Shown: positions 25,345 to 32,351, counted from the first letter of the stretch. The stretch: DNA of 64,000 bases from JALZKA01 sp963786495 (GCA_963786495.1 CAWAZL010000008.1:62001-126000), one strand, 5' to 3'. The notes: generated by a model not told the origin, from the letters alone. Program-made: numbers and translations.

Positions 25345-26075
25345 TGATCGAGGATCACAACCTCAGCTCCGTCGCCTGAGAAGAACTGCTTGCCCCAGAC
25401 GTGGGCGCCGGTTGGCAAAATGAGTTCGAAGTCGCCGATGGCCGAGGTTGAACTCGCATTGATGTCGATTGGCAGGCACGTGTTCGACTGAGACGGGAAA
25501 CTCGGGACGAACCGCACGCCGCCCGCGTAGACGATCCCAGTAACCGAGCCTGGCGAGCTCGGGAGCTTGCACACCTGGATCACGTCGTTGTTGTTCGAGC
25601 TACGAACTTCGAAAATGCCAAACCTGACGAAGGTCGATGGATCAGACGCGCTGTAAGGGGTCGCTGTGGCAAGGGTCTCCGTCCGCAGGGTGCAGCAGTC
25701 GTCCCCGCTCGCCAGCGCCACGCCCACGAGCGACGCCTCGTCGATGTCGAGGCCGCCGAGCGAGTCGTTTTCCACATCGGCCCCATCGAGGGTTCCGTCT
25801 TCCACCTTCGAGCCGGTGATCGTCCCGTCGGTGATCTTCGAGCCTGTGACAGTCTCATCGGCGAGGTCGTCACCGATGAGGCTCTCGTCGAGGACCTTCC
25901 CGGTCGCGATCGAGCCGTCGGCGAGCTTCACGGAGGTCACAGCTCCGTCGGCGAGGTCCTGGTTCTTTACCTGGCCGTCCTTGATCTGCTTCGACTTAAC
26001 GGAGTTCTCGGCGAGATTCGCGGCCCAGGCAACGCCGCTCAGGGCGATGAGGAGCGCAAGAAACGAGACGACCAA
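25341..26075 (-). CDS. Secreted decapeptide-repeat protein (third paralogue)
   Basis: About 244 aa. The signal L-A-L-L-I-A-L-S-G-V-A-W-A-A is followed by ~12 decapeptide-like repeats such as D-G-A-V-T-S-V-K-L-A and D-G-T-I-T-G-S-K-V-E, and a short C-terminal beta-rich head with a C-C-T-L-R-T segment near 128. It is smaller than the paralogues at 9818 and 13838 and has neither the C1q-like head nor the Gly-rich linker. The start is uncertain: TTG 26075 has no clear ribosome site, and the frame is open for ~25 more codons (R-R-E-N-R-F-I-R-S) that look like a normal signal N-region but contain no ATG or GTG. The 36-nt leader element of the other two genes is absent. Confidence 0.75.
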   Translation of the reverse strand: MVVSFLALLIALSGVAWAANLAENSVKSKQIKDGQVKNQDLADGAVTSVKLADGSIATGKVLDESLIGDDLADETVTGSKITDGTITGSKVEDGTLDGADVENDSLGGLDIDEASLVGVALASGDDCCTLRTETLATATPYSASDPSTFVRFGIFEVRSSNNNDVIQVCKLPSSPGSVTGIVYAGGVRFVPSFPSQSNTCLPIDINASSTSAIGDFELILPTGAHVWGKQFFSGDGAEVVILDH

Positions 26076-26300
26076 GGAGGGCGATGGGCTGCGGATGAAC
26101 CGATTCTCCCGGCGAGCGAGGCGTGTGTCAAGAGGCGCCGGCGGTCGATTTGCATCGAGCCACGGATCGGTCTAGAATCGCCGGCGCGACCAAGCGGCTT
26201 TGGGGGCGCTGGCGGTCGCACCAAAAGCATGAGCGATGGGATCGCTGCGCAGGCGCCGCCCAGCCTCGGCTCGAAAGTGAAATCGAATCGAGGAGCGACG

Positions 26301-26510
26301 ATGTACGGACAGGAACAGGTTGAGTGCCCGCGGTGTGGAAAACGACGGAGCCTTGCCCTTCACCAGGTTGTGACAACCGATGGAAAGGCGTGTGACCGCT
26401 GCTGGGGCAAAGATCGCGTCGCGGTCCCCATGGTCCCGTATCCCCCAGGCACGGGCCCCCAGAGTGTGCTGGGCACAGAGCCCGAGCGCGAAGCTGGCTA
26501 CAGAACCTAA
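26301..26510 (+). CDS. Small zinc-ribbon-like hypothetical protein
   Basis: A 69-aa protein from ATG 26301, preceded by GAGGAGCGACG. Two C-x2-C pairs, C-P-R-C-G-K-R and C-D-R-C-W-G-K, lie about 24 residues apart and could bind one zinc ion as a small treble-clef or ribbon knuckle. The remainder is a Pro-rich tail. There is no recognised family. It converges on the VOC gene at 26507 with a 4-nt overlap. Real-gene status rests on the ribosome site and the cysteine pattern. Confidence 0.6.
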   Translation: MYGQEQVECPRCGKRRSLALHQVVTTDGKACDRCWGKDRVAVPMVPYPPGTGPQSVLGTEPEREAGYRT

Positions 26511-26953
26511 TTCGAGCTGAGCTGCTCGGCCAGGCCGATGAGGATTCCCTCAGGGCCGCGCACGAAGCACAGCCGGTAGAAGTCTTCGTACTGCGCGATC
26601 TCGTCAACGAGCTCGGCACCGTGGGTGCGCAGACGGGCAACAACGTCGTCAATGTCTTCGACAGCGAACATGATGCGGCGTATGCCCAAGGCGTTCGCGG
26701 GCGCGTTTTCCGGCTCCTCCCTGACTGCCTTCGGCGTGTGAAATCTCGAGAGCTCAACACGGCCATGGCCGTCGGGGGTCCGCATCATGACGATGTCGGC
26801 CCGGACATCGTCGAGTCCGATTACCTTGCCAGCCCAAGGCCCCTCGACCTGCGTTTCGCCTTCGAGCTCCATACCGAGCTCGGTGAAGAACGCCGTAGCC
26901 GCCTCGAGGTCCTCGACAACGATGAGAACGTTGTCCATCCGCTGAAGACTCAT
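26507..26953 (-). CDS. VOC (glyoxalase/bleomycin-resistance) family protein
   Basis: A 148-aa protein with two beta-alpha-beta-beta-beta modules. The first begins M-D-N-V-L-I-V-V-E-D-L-E-A-A-T-A-F-F and the second I-R-R-I-M-F-A-V-E-D-I-D-D-V-V-A-R-L. The C-terminal strand R-L-C-F-V-R-G-P-E-G-I-L-I-G-L-A-E resembles the E-x-P-x-G-x-x-I-x-L segment with a metal-ligand Glu. Size and layout are those of single-domain glyoxalase/dioxygenase superfamily proteins, but no substrate can be assigned. Its upstream flank holds the composite repeat at 26979-27160. Confidence 0.82.
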   Translation of the reverse strand: MSLQRMDNVLIVVEDLEAATAFFTELGMELEGETQVEGPWAGKVIGLDDVRADIVMMRTPDGHGRVELSRFHTPKAVREEPENAPANALGIRRIMFAVEDIDDVVARLRTHGAELVDEIAQYEDFYRLCFVRGPEGILIGLAEQLSSN

Positions 26954-27020
26954 GTCCCGAGCCTAGGCAACTGGGCTTAGGTGCTTTGCATGGAACGCAC
27001 ATGGGCCACCCGCTTCAAGC

Positions 27021-27067
27021 GAACGTCCCACGCTGGGCCCCTGTGAGGGGGGTATCGGGACGTTGGT
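27021..27067. repeat. AACGTCCC...GGGACGTT palindrome, copy 1
   Basis: A 47-nt unit starting GAACGTCCCACGCTGGGCCC and ending ATCGGGACGTTGGT; the ends pair as AACGTCCC/GGGACGTT. A second copy follows 17 nt later. The inner GGGCCCC and GGGG tracts could extend the stem. Confidence 0.7.
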
Positions 27068-27084
27068 CTGCCGTGCGCCGCCAC

Positions 27085-27130
27085 GAACGTCCCACGGTGA
27101 GCCCTATACGGGGTGAATCGGGACGTTGGT
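27085..27130. repeat. AACGTCCC...GGGACGTT palindrome, copy 2
   Basis: A 46-nt unit that shares both ends with copy 1 (GAACGTCCCAC and ATCGGGACGTTGGT) and differs in the loop region. A direct pair of the same palindrome suggests duplication of a structured unit or a paired protein-binding site. Confidence 0.7.
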
Positions 27131-27242
27131 TCGAAGGTGCTTGGGACGAAAAGCGCTAGTTCGGCAAAGCCTCCAGGGATTCCGCAAGCTCGAGCAAGGG
27201 AAATCGAGAGGTAGGTGGGGATCGCGCGCCGCCCTCGCGGGC

Positions 27243-27653
27243 TCAACCAGCCCGGCTCGATATTTGCTGCACGGCCCACTCGTTGCCGTCTTCGTCGCTG
27301 AAAAAGACGAACCCGACGTTGTCGAGCGGGTCTGCCTCAGGCCTGGGATTCTCGCCCATTACCTTGATCTCGCTGACTGCGACTCCGCGCTCCGCGAGCT
27401 GAGCCCGCGCCGCACGGACGTCCGGAACGACCAGCTGCAAGCCCTTGAGTGAACCGGGCCGCATGCCGGCAGCGGTCCCATCACGGAGGACGACCGAGCA
27501 GCCAGACCCCGGCGGCGTGAGCTGAATGACGCGGTTCCCTTCGACGATCTCGACGTCATGGTCGACATCGAATCCGAGTTGCGCGTTGTAGAAAGCCTTG
27601 GCTCGGTCCACGTCCGAGACGGGGACCACCACCACTTCGAGTGTCCAATCCAT
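27243..27653 (-). CDS. VOC (glyoxalase) family protein
   Basis: A 136-aa protein. ATG 27653 follows AAAGGAAAGAGG, so the longer upstream frame is not used. The start M-D-W-T-L-E-V-V-V-V-P-V-S-D-V-D-R-A-K-A-F-Y and the central G-S-G-C-S-V-V-L-R-D strand are typical of single-domain glyoxalase-like proteins, as is the closing F-F-S-D-E-D-G-N-E-W-A-V-Q-Q-I, where the metal-ligand Glu occurs. The specific substrate is unknown. The upstream 314 nt are non-coding and include a repeat copy (27851-27940). Confidence 0.85.
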   Translation of the reverse strand: MDWTLEVVVVPVSDVDRAKAFYNAQLGFDVDHDVEIVEGNRVIQLTPPGSGCSVVLRDGTAAGMRPGSLKGLQLVVPDVRAARAQLAERGVAVSEIKVMGENPRPEADPLDNVGFVFFSDEDGNEWAVQQISSRAG

Positions 27654-27967
27654 GAAGCCTCTTTCCTTTGTTGCTGTGTCGACCCGGCAGCTACGGTCGG
27701 ATTGCCATGTGGGCAAGTGCTATCCGCCACCGGTTCTCCGGGCAATTACGGTCTGCAACGGGACCTTCTCAGTTGCAGTCGACCGCGGCAATTAGAACTG
27801 GGACGAGTTCGGATTAGCGTGCCTTATCGGTGTCGTGGGCCTGCCGATGAAGGGACATAGGGCCGTTAGATCACTCTCGGCGTCCCAGCCCATCGAACGT
27901 CGTCTGAGTCGCCTATGTGGCGACGAAAACGACCTTCGGTGACTTAATGCCTAAGGCCTAGAGCTGG
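27654..27967. other. Non-coding spacer with a long dispersed repeat
   Basis: This 314-nt gap separates the VOC gene from the ATPase gene on the same strand. I see no open frame with a ribosome site. The notable content is the repeat at 27851-27940, copied at 46376-46465 in reverse. The promoter of the VOC gene should lie in the first ~100 nt. Confidence 0.6.
27851..27940. repeat. Dispersed long repeat, copy A1
   Basis: Starts AGGGACATAGGGCCGTTAGA, runs through ATCACTCTCGGCGTCCCAGC and ends at CGACGAAAACGACC. The reverse complement of 46376-46465 matches it with only a few substitutions over ~90 nt, and 60742-60782 shares the first ~35 nt. No coding frame explains the conservation. Confidence 0.75.
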
Positions 27968-29101
27968 CTAGGACGGCTTTGCGCTGTTGATGCTCACGGC
28001 GTTCTCGCGCAGATACTCACGCAGGTACGGAACGGCGAAATCGACGTAGCCCCGCCGGGTCGCTTCGATCAGCTCGGCGTCAATAAGTCGCTGGCGATAG
28101 CTGCTCACGTAGCGTTTTTCTACCCCTAGGCGGGTGGCAATATCGGGCGTCTTGGAGGGTCCGTCGTCTTCGGCCATCGCGAGCAGAAACGACCTGTCGA
28201 CCTCCGAGCAGTTCTTCAGGGCCGGCGCATGAACGAGGGAGCCCAGCCGGCGGCGAGCACTCTCGATGCCGGTCTCGGCATCCTCGAGGCTGATGACCTT
28301 CGCGTCGCGCCGAACGCGCCAGCAGTGGGAGCCAACGAGCTGGATCAGGAACGGGTAGCCATGAGTGCTCTCGACCATGAGCTCGAGGGCATCGGGCGCG
28401 ACAGTTCTGCCGCCTTGGTTGATCGGGTCCTCTAAGCCGCGACGGACCTCATCAAGGTCGACCGGACCGAGGTGATGGCGGTCGGCCCGGCGGAGAAAGG
28501 TAAGGACGTCGTCTTGCAGGAGATCTGAAATCGATGAGCTGAGCCCGGCAGCGGCAAAGGCCAGTTCACGGTCCTCGCGAAACGCGTGTTGGACGCTCGT
28601 GGCCAACTCGCGTAGTTCTCCGATCTGATTCCGATGGACCTCGTCAAGCGTGATCAGGAGGCCGGTCTCATTCTCCGTAAGAAGGTCAGTCAGAAGGTTC
28701 AGCTGTCCGCGAAGGTCGACCTTGACAACATGCGACTCGAGGGTCTCCCAATCGAGGCCACCGCCACCGCTAAAAGGCAGGCGAACGCCGGTCAACCGTC
28801 TGCGGATTGCGTCTGGATCGAACTGGCGCAGCAGTTCCGGCAAGCGGCTCTGTGTCAGCCGGCCGATCAGACCGGATGTCGCAGTCTCGCTAACGACGAT
28901 CCACCCTTGGCTCTTGGCCGTCGCCTCGATCTCGTTCAACAGAACCGTCTTACCGGCGCCGCGTGCACCCGTGTACAGGGTCGCCCTACCCGCGGACCCT
29001 GGGCCGTCCAAGAGGGCCTCGGTGAACTCGGCGATCAGCTCGCTCCGCCCGGCAAGCAGTGGAGGACTGGCTCCGAATGTGGGCTTGAACGGGTTCGCCA
29101 T
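27968..29101 (-). CDS. AAA ATPase with C-terminal winged helix (Orc1/Cdc6-like layout)
   Basis: A 377-aa protein with Walker A T-G-A-R-G-A-G-K-T at about 44-52, Walker B L-L-I-T-L-D-E-V-H near 150, and sensor-like L-A-F-A-A-A-G-L-S near 185. A lid region follows, and the last ~80 residues form a winged-helix DNA-binding domain (I-A-T-R-L-G-V-E-K-R-Y-V-S-S-Y-R-Q-R-L). The layout is like archaeal Orc1/Cdc6 and a widespread group of bacterial ATPases of unknown role; an STAND-type regulator is an alternative. The gene is preceded by four TTTAGACT repeats (29123-29168) that could be its own operator. Confidence 0.8.
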   Translation of the reverse strand: MANPFKPTFGASPPLLAGRSELIAEFTEALLDGPGSAGRATLYTGARGAGKTVLLNEIEATAKSQGWIVVSETATSGLIGRLTQSRLPELLRQFDPDAIRRRLTGVRLPFSGGGGLDWETLESHVVKVDLRGQLNLLTDLLTENETGLLITLDEVHRNQIGELRELATSVQHAFREDRELAFAAAGLSSSISDLLQDDVLTFLRRADRHHLGPVDLDEVRRGLEDPINQGGRTVAPDALELMVESTHGYPFLIQLVGSHCWRVRRDAKVISLEDAETGIESARRRLGSLVHAPALKNCSEVDRSFLLAMAEDDGPSKTPDIATRLGVEKRYVSSYRQRLIDAELIEATRRGYVDFAVPYLREYLRENAVSINSAKPS

Positions 29102-29122
29102 GCGCTCCAGTCTAGCCTGTCT

Positions 29123-29168
29123 TTTAGACTCCTTTAGACTCTTTAGACTTTTGTGACAGCTTTAGACT
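29123..29168. promoter_or_regulatory. Four TTTAGACT direct repeats (iteron-like)
   Basis: TTTAGACT occurs at 29123, 29133, 29142 and 29161, so spacings are 10, 9 and 19 nt, near one or two helical turns. An inverted half-site AGTCTAG lies just beside at 29109-29115. The array starts about 22 nt upstream of the ATPase start codon and ends just before the radical SAM gene stop at 29175, so it can only serve the ATPase gene as a promoter or operator. Confidence 0.65.
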
Positions 29169-29174
29169 CCGCGC

Positions 29175-30191
29175 TCAGAACAGCGCCGATTGCTTCACCT
29201 CAACTGAGTCGCCCGATGGATCCGGATCTGGCCGCTCCCGCAGGAACCGCCGCGGTGGGTTCTTCCCTCGCGCCAGCTTGGCCAGGCGGTCGCGCTCCTT
29301 CTTCGGCATGTAGGCGCCGCGGCCCGTGCCGTAGAGGCGCTCGTAGCGCGGCACCAGGTCGGGGCGGTACTGGCGGAGCCAATCCATGAAGAGCGACTTC
29401 ACCTCGCCGCGGAGGTGGAGGCCGATGCCGCCGACGTTGGTCGCGCCCATCTCACCGGCGACCTCGAGGATCTTCTCGACCTGGCGCGGGTCGTCGTTGA
29501 TGCCGGGCATCAGCGGAGCGATCAGGATTCCGGACGCGATGCCGGCACGGGTGAGCTCGCCGACCGCGGCGAGTCGCGTCTTGGGATGCGGCGTGTGCGG
29601 CTCGGACGCCCGCCACGCCTTCTCGTCGAGCGTCGGCACCGAGAGGTTCGCCACGAACTCGGTGCGCTTTGAGATCTGTTTGAAGAGGGCGAGGTCGCGT
29701 AGGAGCAGCGGCGACTTCGTGAGGACCGAGCACGGGTTGGAGTAGTCGCGCATGGCCTCCCAGATCCCAGGCATCAGCTTGTACCGCGACTCGACCCATT
29801 GGTACGGGTCGGTGTTGGTCCCGAGGGCGACGTGTTCGCCGCGCCAGCGGGCCTTGCCGAGCTCGGCGCGCACAAGCTCCGGCACGTTCACCTTCACGAC
29901 GATCTCCCGCTCGAAGTCGCGGCCCGCGTTCAGGTCGAGATACGTGTGGGTCGGGCGGGCGAAGCAATAAATGCAGGCATGAGTGCACCCGCGATAAGGA
30001 TTGATCGTCCAGCGAAACGGCATCCGCGAGCGCTCGGGGACCGCGTTGATCGCTGAGCGGGCCTGGACCTCGTGGAAATTGATCCCGAGTGCCTCCGGCG
30101 CATCGAACGTGCGGACTACCGATTCACCCATCCCGGGGAGCAACGCCTGCGGCCGTGCCCCATTTTCTAGGTTGTCCCATCGCACGAACAC
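29175..30191 (-). CDS. Radical SAM protein, Rv2578c family
   Basis: A 338-aa protein with the radical SAM cysteine motif C-T-H-A-C-I-Y-C (about 69-76; C-x3-C-x2-C), preceded by P-Y-R-G and followed by F-A-R-P-T-H-T-Y-L-D. The G-T-N-T-D-P-Y-Q and L-T-K-S-P-L-L-L-R-D-L segments and the length match the Rv2578c/SplB-like group. The cluster reduces S-adenosylmethionine to a radical; the substrate is unknown, although a DNA-repair role is often discussed for related photoproduct lyases. The start GTG at 30191 lies inside a LexA box (30185-30198); a second GTG at 30185 is an alternative start. Confidence 0.85.
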   Translation of the reverse strand: MFVRWDNLENGARPQALLPGMGESVVRTFDAPEALGINFHEVQARSAINAVPERSRMPFRWTINPYRGCTHACIYCFARPTHTYLDLNAGRDFEREIVVKVNVPELVRAELGKARWRGEHVALGTNTDPYQWVESRYKLMPGIWEAMRDYSNPCSVLTKSPLLLRDLALFKQISKRTEFVANLSVPTLDEKAWRASEPHTPHPKTRLAAVGELTRAGIASGILIAPLMPGINDDPRQVEKILEVAGEMGATNVGGIGLHLRGEVKSLFMDWLRQYRPDLVPRYERLYGTGRGAYMPKKERDRLAKLARGKNPPRRFLRERPDPDPSGDSVEVKQSALF

Positions 30192-30198
30192 ATGTTCG
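30185..30198. promoter_or_regulatory. LexA (SOS) box CGAACACATGTTCG
   Basis: A perfect match to the Gram-positive/actinobacterial SOS consensus CGAAC-N4-GTTCG. It shares the 13-mer GAACACATGTTCG with the site upstream of lexA at 62076-62088. It overlaps the start region of the radical SAM gene, so LexA bound here would block its transcription. Confidence 0.8.
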
Positions 30199-30228
30199 CA
30201 TACGGTTCGGACGGAGGGTGGGCGAACG

Positions 30229-30247
30229 TGAGGGGTCTGACCCCTCA
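30229..30247. repeat. Perfect palindrome TGAGGGGTCTGACCCCTCA
   Basis: Nine-base arms around a central T. It covers the last codon and stop of the esterase gene on the minus strand and could act as a terminator stem, though no T tail follows. The same core recurs at 31486-31503 inside the dioxygenase gene. Confidence 0.7.
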
Positions 30248-30880
30248 GACGTCGCTAACGATCGCTCGCGCGGGCTCCAGCGCCTCCGGCGGGAGCCAGT
30301 GGCCGGCGTCCGTCTCGAGGTAGGCCGGCTCGATGCCGCCCTCCTGCAGAAGCTTGCGCGCCTGCCGCGCGAAGTCGACCGAGATGATCGGGTCGTTGGC
30401 GCCGTGGTGGATCGCGACGGGCAGGCCTTGGCGTCCATCCAGCTCGGGCGTCCAGCCCTCGACCGTGGGCACGAAACCACTGAACGCGATCAGGCCGCCG
30501 GGAACCGGGCGCCCCTCCCCCAGGCTCACCGCGTACGACATGACCGCGCCCATCGAAAAGCCGCCGATCACCGTGCGGTCCCAGCCGAGGCCGCGCTCGG
30601 CAAGGAAGCCGTCGAGAAAGCCGGTGAGCAACTCGTACGACGACGCGAAAGTCTCCGGGTCGGGATAGCCCACCCGCGGGACGAGATACCAGTGCCGCCC
30701 GCCCGGCGGCACGTTGGTGAGCGGCGCGCCGGTGGTGACGCCGACGAGGCGGCGCTCCGGGTCTAGCTCGTCGAGGAGCCCGAAGAGGTCGTTCTCGTCG
30801 GCGCCGCGCCCGTGATTGAGGACGAGCGCGCCCTCTGGCGCGCCCGCGGCCTCGCGAACTCTGTGGACGAGCTCGCTCAC
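30245..30880 (-). CDS. Alpha/beta-hydrolase (phospholipase/carboxylesterase, MhqD/YpfH type)
   Basis: A 211-aa hydrolase. The oxyanion region L-V-L-N-H-G-R-G-A-D-E-N-D (about 19-31), the nucleophile elbow G-G-F-S-M-G-A (Ser about 109), the acid site H-H-G-A-N-D-P-I (about 168) and the catalytic His in D-A-G-H-W-L-P-P (about 195) are all present. The family cleaves carboxylic esters or thioesters. Its start overlaps the stop of the ring-cleaving dioxygenase gene by 4 nt, so the two are co-translated, as MhqD-type esterases are with MhqE/MhqO dioxygenases in Bacillus. A role in aromatic or quinone detoxification is inferred from that pairing. Confidence 0.85.
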   Translation of the reverse strand: MSELVHRVREAAGAPEGALVLNHGRGADENDLFGLLDELDPERRLVGVTTGAPLTNVPPGGRHWYLVPRVGYPDPETFASSYELLTGFLDGFLAERGLGWDRTVIGGFSMGAVMSYAVSLGEGRPVPGGLIAFSGFVPTVEGWTPELDGRQGLPVAIHHGANDPIISVDFARQARKLLQEGGIEPAYLETDAGHWLPPEALEPARAIVSDV

Positions 30881-31794
30881 CCGTGCGAGCGAGCTGTCCG
30901 CGGGTTCTCGACGGGAGTCAGGACGCGCTCGATCTCGTCGCGCCTGTCCTCGAGGAACGGCGGCAGGATGAGCTTCTCGCCCAGGTGCTCAGGGTCTTCA
31001 TCGACGCCGAAGCCCGGGTCCATCGTCGCGATCTCGAACAGCACGCCGCTCGGCTCGCGGAAATAGATCGACTCGAACCAGAAGCGGTCGATCACCGGCG
31101 TGGGGTGCGCTCCGCCCGCAATCGCGCGCTCGCGCCAGCCCTCGTGCTCGTCCGTCTCAGAACCCCACGCGATGTGATGGACGGTCCCGGCGCCCTGGAT
31201 CCCGCGCTCGGCGGGCGCGGGGTCATACGCCCAGGTTCCGCCGCGGCGCTTGCCCCGGACCTCCCAGCCGTCGCCGGCTGGCTCGAAGCCAAGATGCTCT
31301 TCCAAGAGCGAGCGGCTCCGCTCGGGATCAGCCGCAAATGCCCGCGCGCCCTCGAAGCCCTGGAGCGCGTGCTCTGATGGGACCTCTGGGTGATCGGCGA
31401 TCAGCGGCTGGTCGTCGACCGTTGAGACGACGAGCTCGTGCTCGAGCCCTTCCGGGTCGCGGAAGCGCAGAGTGTTAGCGCTGCGTGAGGGGTCTGACCC
31501 CTCCAGGCGGGCTTCCCAGAAGTCGAGGGCTTCCTCGGAAGCGACGCGCCAGACGATGCGGTGAACCATCCCGTCGCCGGCGCGGCCCGCGGCGGCGTCC
31601 GGGAACTCGAAGAAGGTCATATCGGCGCCCGGCGTGCCCTTTTCGTCGGCGTAGAAGAGGTGGTAGACGCTGGGCTGGTCCTGGTTCACGGTCTTTTTGA
31701 CCATGCGGAGGCCGAGCGTGCCGGCGTAGAAGTCGACGTTTCGCTGGGCGTTGGCCGTGATCGCTGTGATGTGGTGGACTCCGTCGAGCTTCAT
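30877..31794 (-). CDS. Ring-cleaving dioxygenase-like VOC protein (MhqO/MhqE type)
   Basis: A 305-aa protein with two tandem VOC domains. The N-terminal domain opens V-H-H-I-T-A-I-T-A-N-A-Q-R-N-V-D-F-Y and the second has T-V-H-H-I-A-W-G-S near 205, supplying the His ligands; F-R-E-P-S-G-V-L-F-E-I-A-T provides the metal-ligand Glu near 268. This layout is that of MhqO/LinE-like extradiol dioxygenases acting on hydroquinones or catechols. A palindromic repeat (31486-31503) encodes the L-E-G-S-D-P-S-R stretch near residue 100. The gene faces a MarR gene across two operator-like palindromes. Confidence 0.85.
   Translation of the reverse strand: MKLDGVHHITAITANAQRNVDFYAGTLGLRMVKKTVNQDQPSVYHLFYADEKGTPGADMTFFEFPDAAAGRAGDGMVHRIVWRVASEEALDFWEARLEGSDPSRSANTLRFRDPEGLEHELVVSTVDDQPLIADHPEVPSEHALQGFEGARAFAADPERSRSLLEEHLGFEPAGDGWEVRGKRRGGTWAYDPAPAERGIQGAGTVHHIAWGSETDEHEGWRERAIAGGAHPTPVIDRFWFESIYFREPSGVLFEIATMDPGFGVDEDPEHLGEKLILPPFLEDRRDEIERVLTPVENPRTARSHG
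31486..31503. repeat. TGAGGGGTCTGACCCCTC palindrome inside the dioxygenase gene
   Basis: Identical over 18 nt to 30229-30246 and 1.24 kb away, but lying within coding sequence, where it encodes G-S-D-P-S and flanking residues. The reading frame is kept. Insertion of a mobile palindrome into a loop between VOC strands is one explanation; chance similarity of an 18-mer is unlikely. Confidence 0.65.
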
Positions 31795-31822
31795 GTTTCG
31801 TTCCCTTCACCGGTGGACGTAT

Positions 31823-31837
31823 TTGCATGCGCAACTA
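31823..31837. promoter_or_regulatory. MarR operator candidate 1 (TTG-N6-CAACTA)
   Basis: TTGCATGCGCAACTA is an imperfect palindrome centred between the dioxygenase and MarR genes, 29 nt upstream of the dioxygenase ATG at 31794. It shares the TTG-N6-CAACTA layout with the second site at 31848-31865. Confidence 0.55.
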
Positions 31838-31847
31838 TAGCACGTAG

Positions 31848-31865
31848 TAGTTGTCCATGCAACTA
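31848..31865. promoter_or_regulatory. MarR operator candidate 2 (TAGTTG-N6-CAACTA)
   Basis: TAGTTGTCCATGCAACTA is a perfect 6-6-6 inverted repeat that ends about 21 nt before GTG 31887 of the MarR gene. The size and symmetry are typical of MarR-family operators. It overlaps the 5' end of the longest MarR reading frame, which argues that translation starts downstream at 31887. Confidence 0.65.
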
Positions 31866-31886
31866 GATTGCGCTACCCTCCTTGAC

Positions 31887-32351
31887 GTGAAGCGCACGGA
31901 GCAAGGGGAGGACCGGCTGTCCGCGGACGAGATCGCCGCATGGAAGGGCATGCTGCGCGCCCACCGCGACCTCGTCGTAAGTCTCGATACCCAGCTCGAG
32001 CGCGAGCACTCCCTCCCACTCTCCTCCTACGAGGTCCTGATGGTCCTCGCGGACTCCCCTGGTGGTCGCGCGCGGATGGGCGAGCTGGCGGACCAGCTGC
32101 TCCTGAGCAGGAGTGGACTAACCCGTCTGGTCGACCGCCTCGTGCGCAAGGGATGGATCGAGCGAAAGCCGTGCGAGGACGACGCCCGCGGCCTCTACGC
32201 CGAGATCACGCGCTCCGGACGCGCCAAGCTGAAGAAGGCCCGCCCGGCCCACCTGGATGGAGTGCGCGAGAGCTTCTTCTCAAAGCTCACCGACTCGGAC
32301 CTCGAGGCGCTCTCCAAGACCTGGGAACGCTTGAGCCGCGCCCGGACCTAG
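31887..32351 (+). CDS. MarR-family transcriptional regulator (MhqR-like)
   Basis: A 154-aa protein from GTG 31887; the longer frame from 31851 begins inside the operator palindrome. The winged helix-turn-helix spans about 45-115 and includes L-S-S-Y-E-V-L-M-V-L-A, the recognition helix region L-L-L-S-R-S-G-L-T-R-L-V-D-R-L and the wing D-D-A-R-G-L-Y-A-E-I-T. MarR proteins repress until a phenolic, quinone or other ligand binds, or a cysteine is oxidised. Genes and operators in the divergent gap match the MhqR module of Bacillus: regulator, ring-cleaving dioxygenase and esterase. Confidence 0.85.
   Translation: MKRTEQGEDRLSADEIAAWKGMLRAHRDLVVSLDTQLEREHSLPLSSYEVLMVLADSPGGRARMGELADQLLLSRSGLTRLVDRLVRKGWIERKPCEDDARGLYAEITRSGRAKLKKARPAHLDGVRESFFSKLTDSDLEALSKTWERLSRART

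Larger units (their letters stand above)
26979..27160. repeat. Composite intergenic element: two end hairpins around two long palindromes
   Basis: The left end carries GGTGCTTTGCATGGAACGCA (26980-26999) and the right end GGTGCTTGGGACGAAAAGCG (27136-27155). These are the two module types found at other loci. Between them lie two related inverted repeats, 27021-27067 and 27085-27130, each opening with GAACGTCCCAC and closing with ATCGGGACGTTGGT. No open frame with a ribosome site crosses the region. It resembles a non-autonomous, MITE-like element. Confidence 0.6.

Noticed and set aside
26128..26766. 212-codon minus-strand ORF over the zinc-ribbon and VOC genes
   Set aside because: It overlaps two supported genes and has no domain; it is a shadow.
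31851..31886. MarR start at TTG 31851
   Set aside because: It begins within the operator palindrome and lacks a ribosome site; GTG 31887 fits better.
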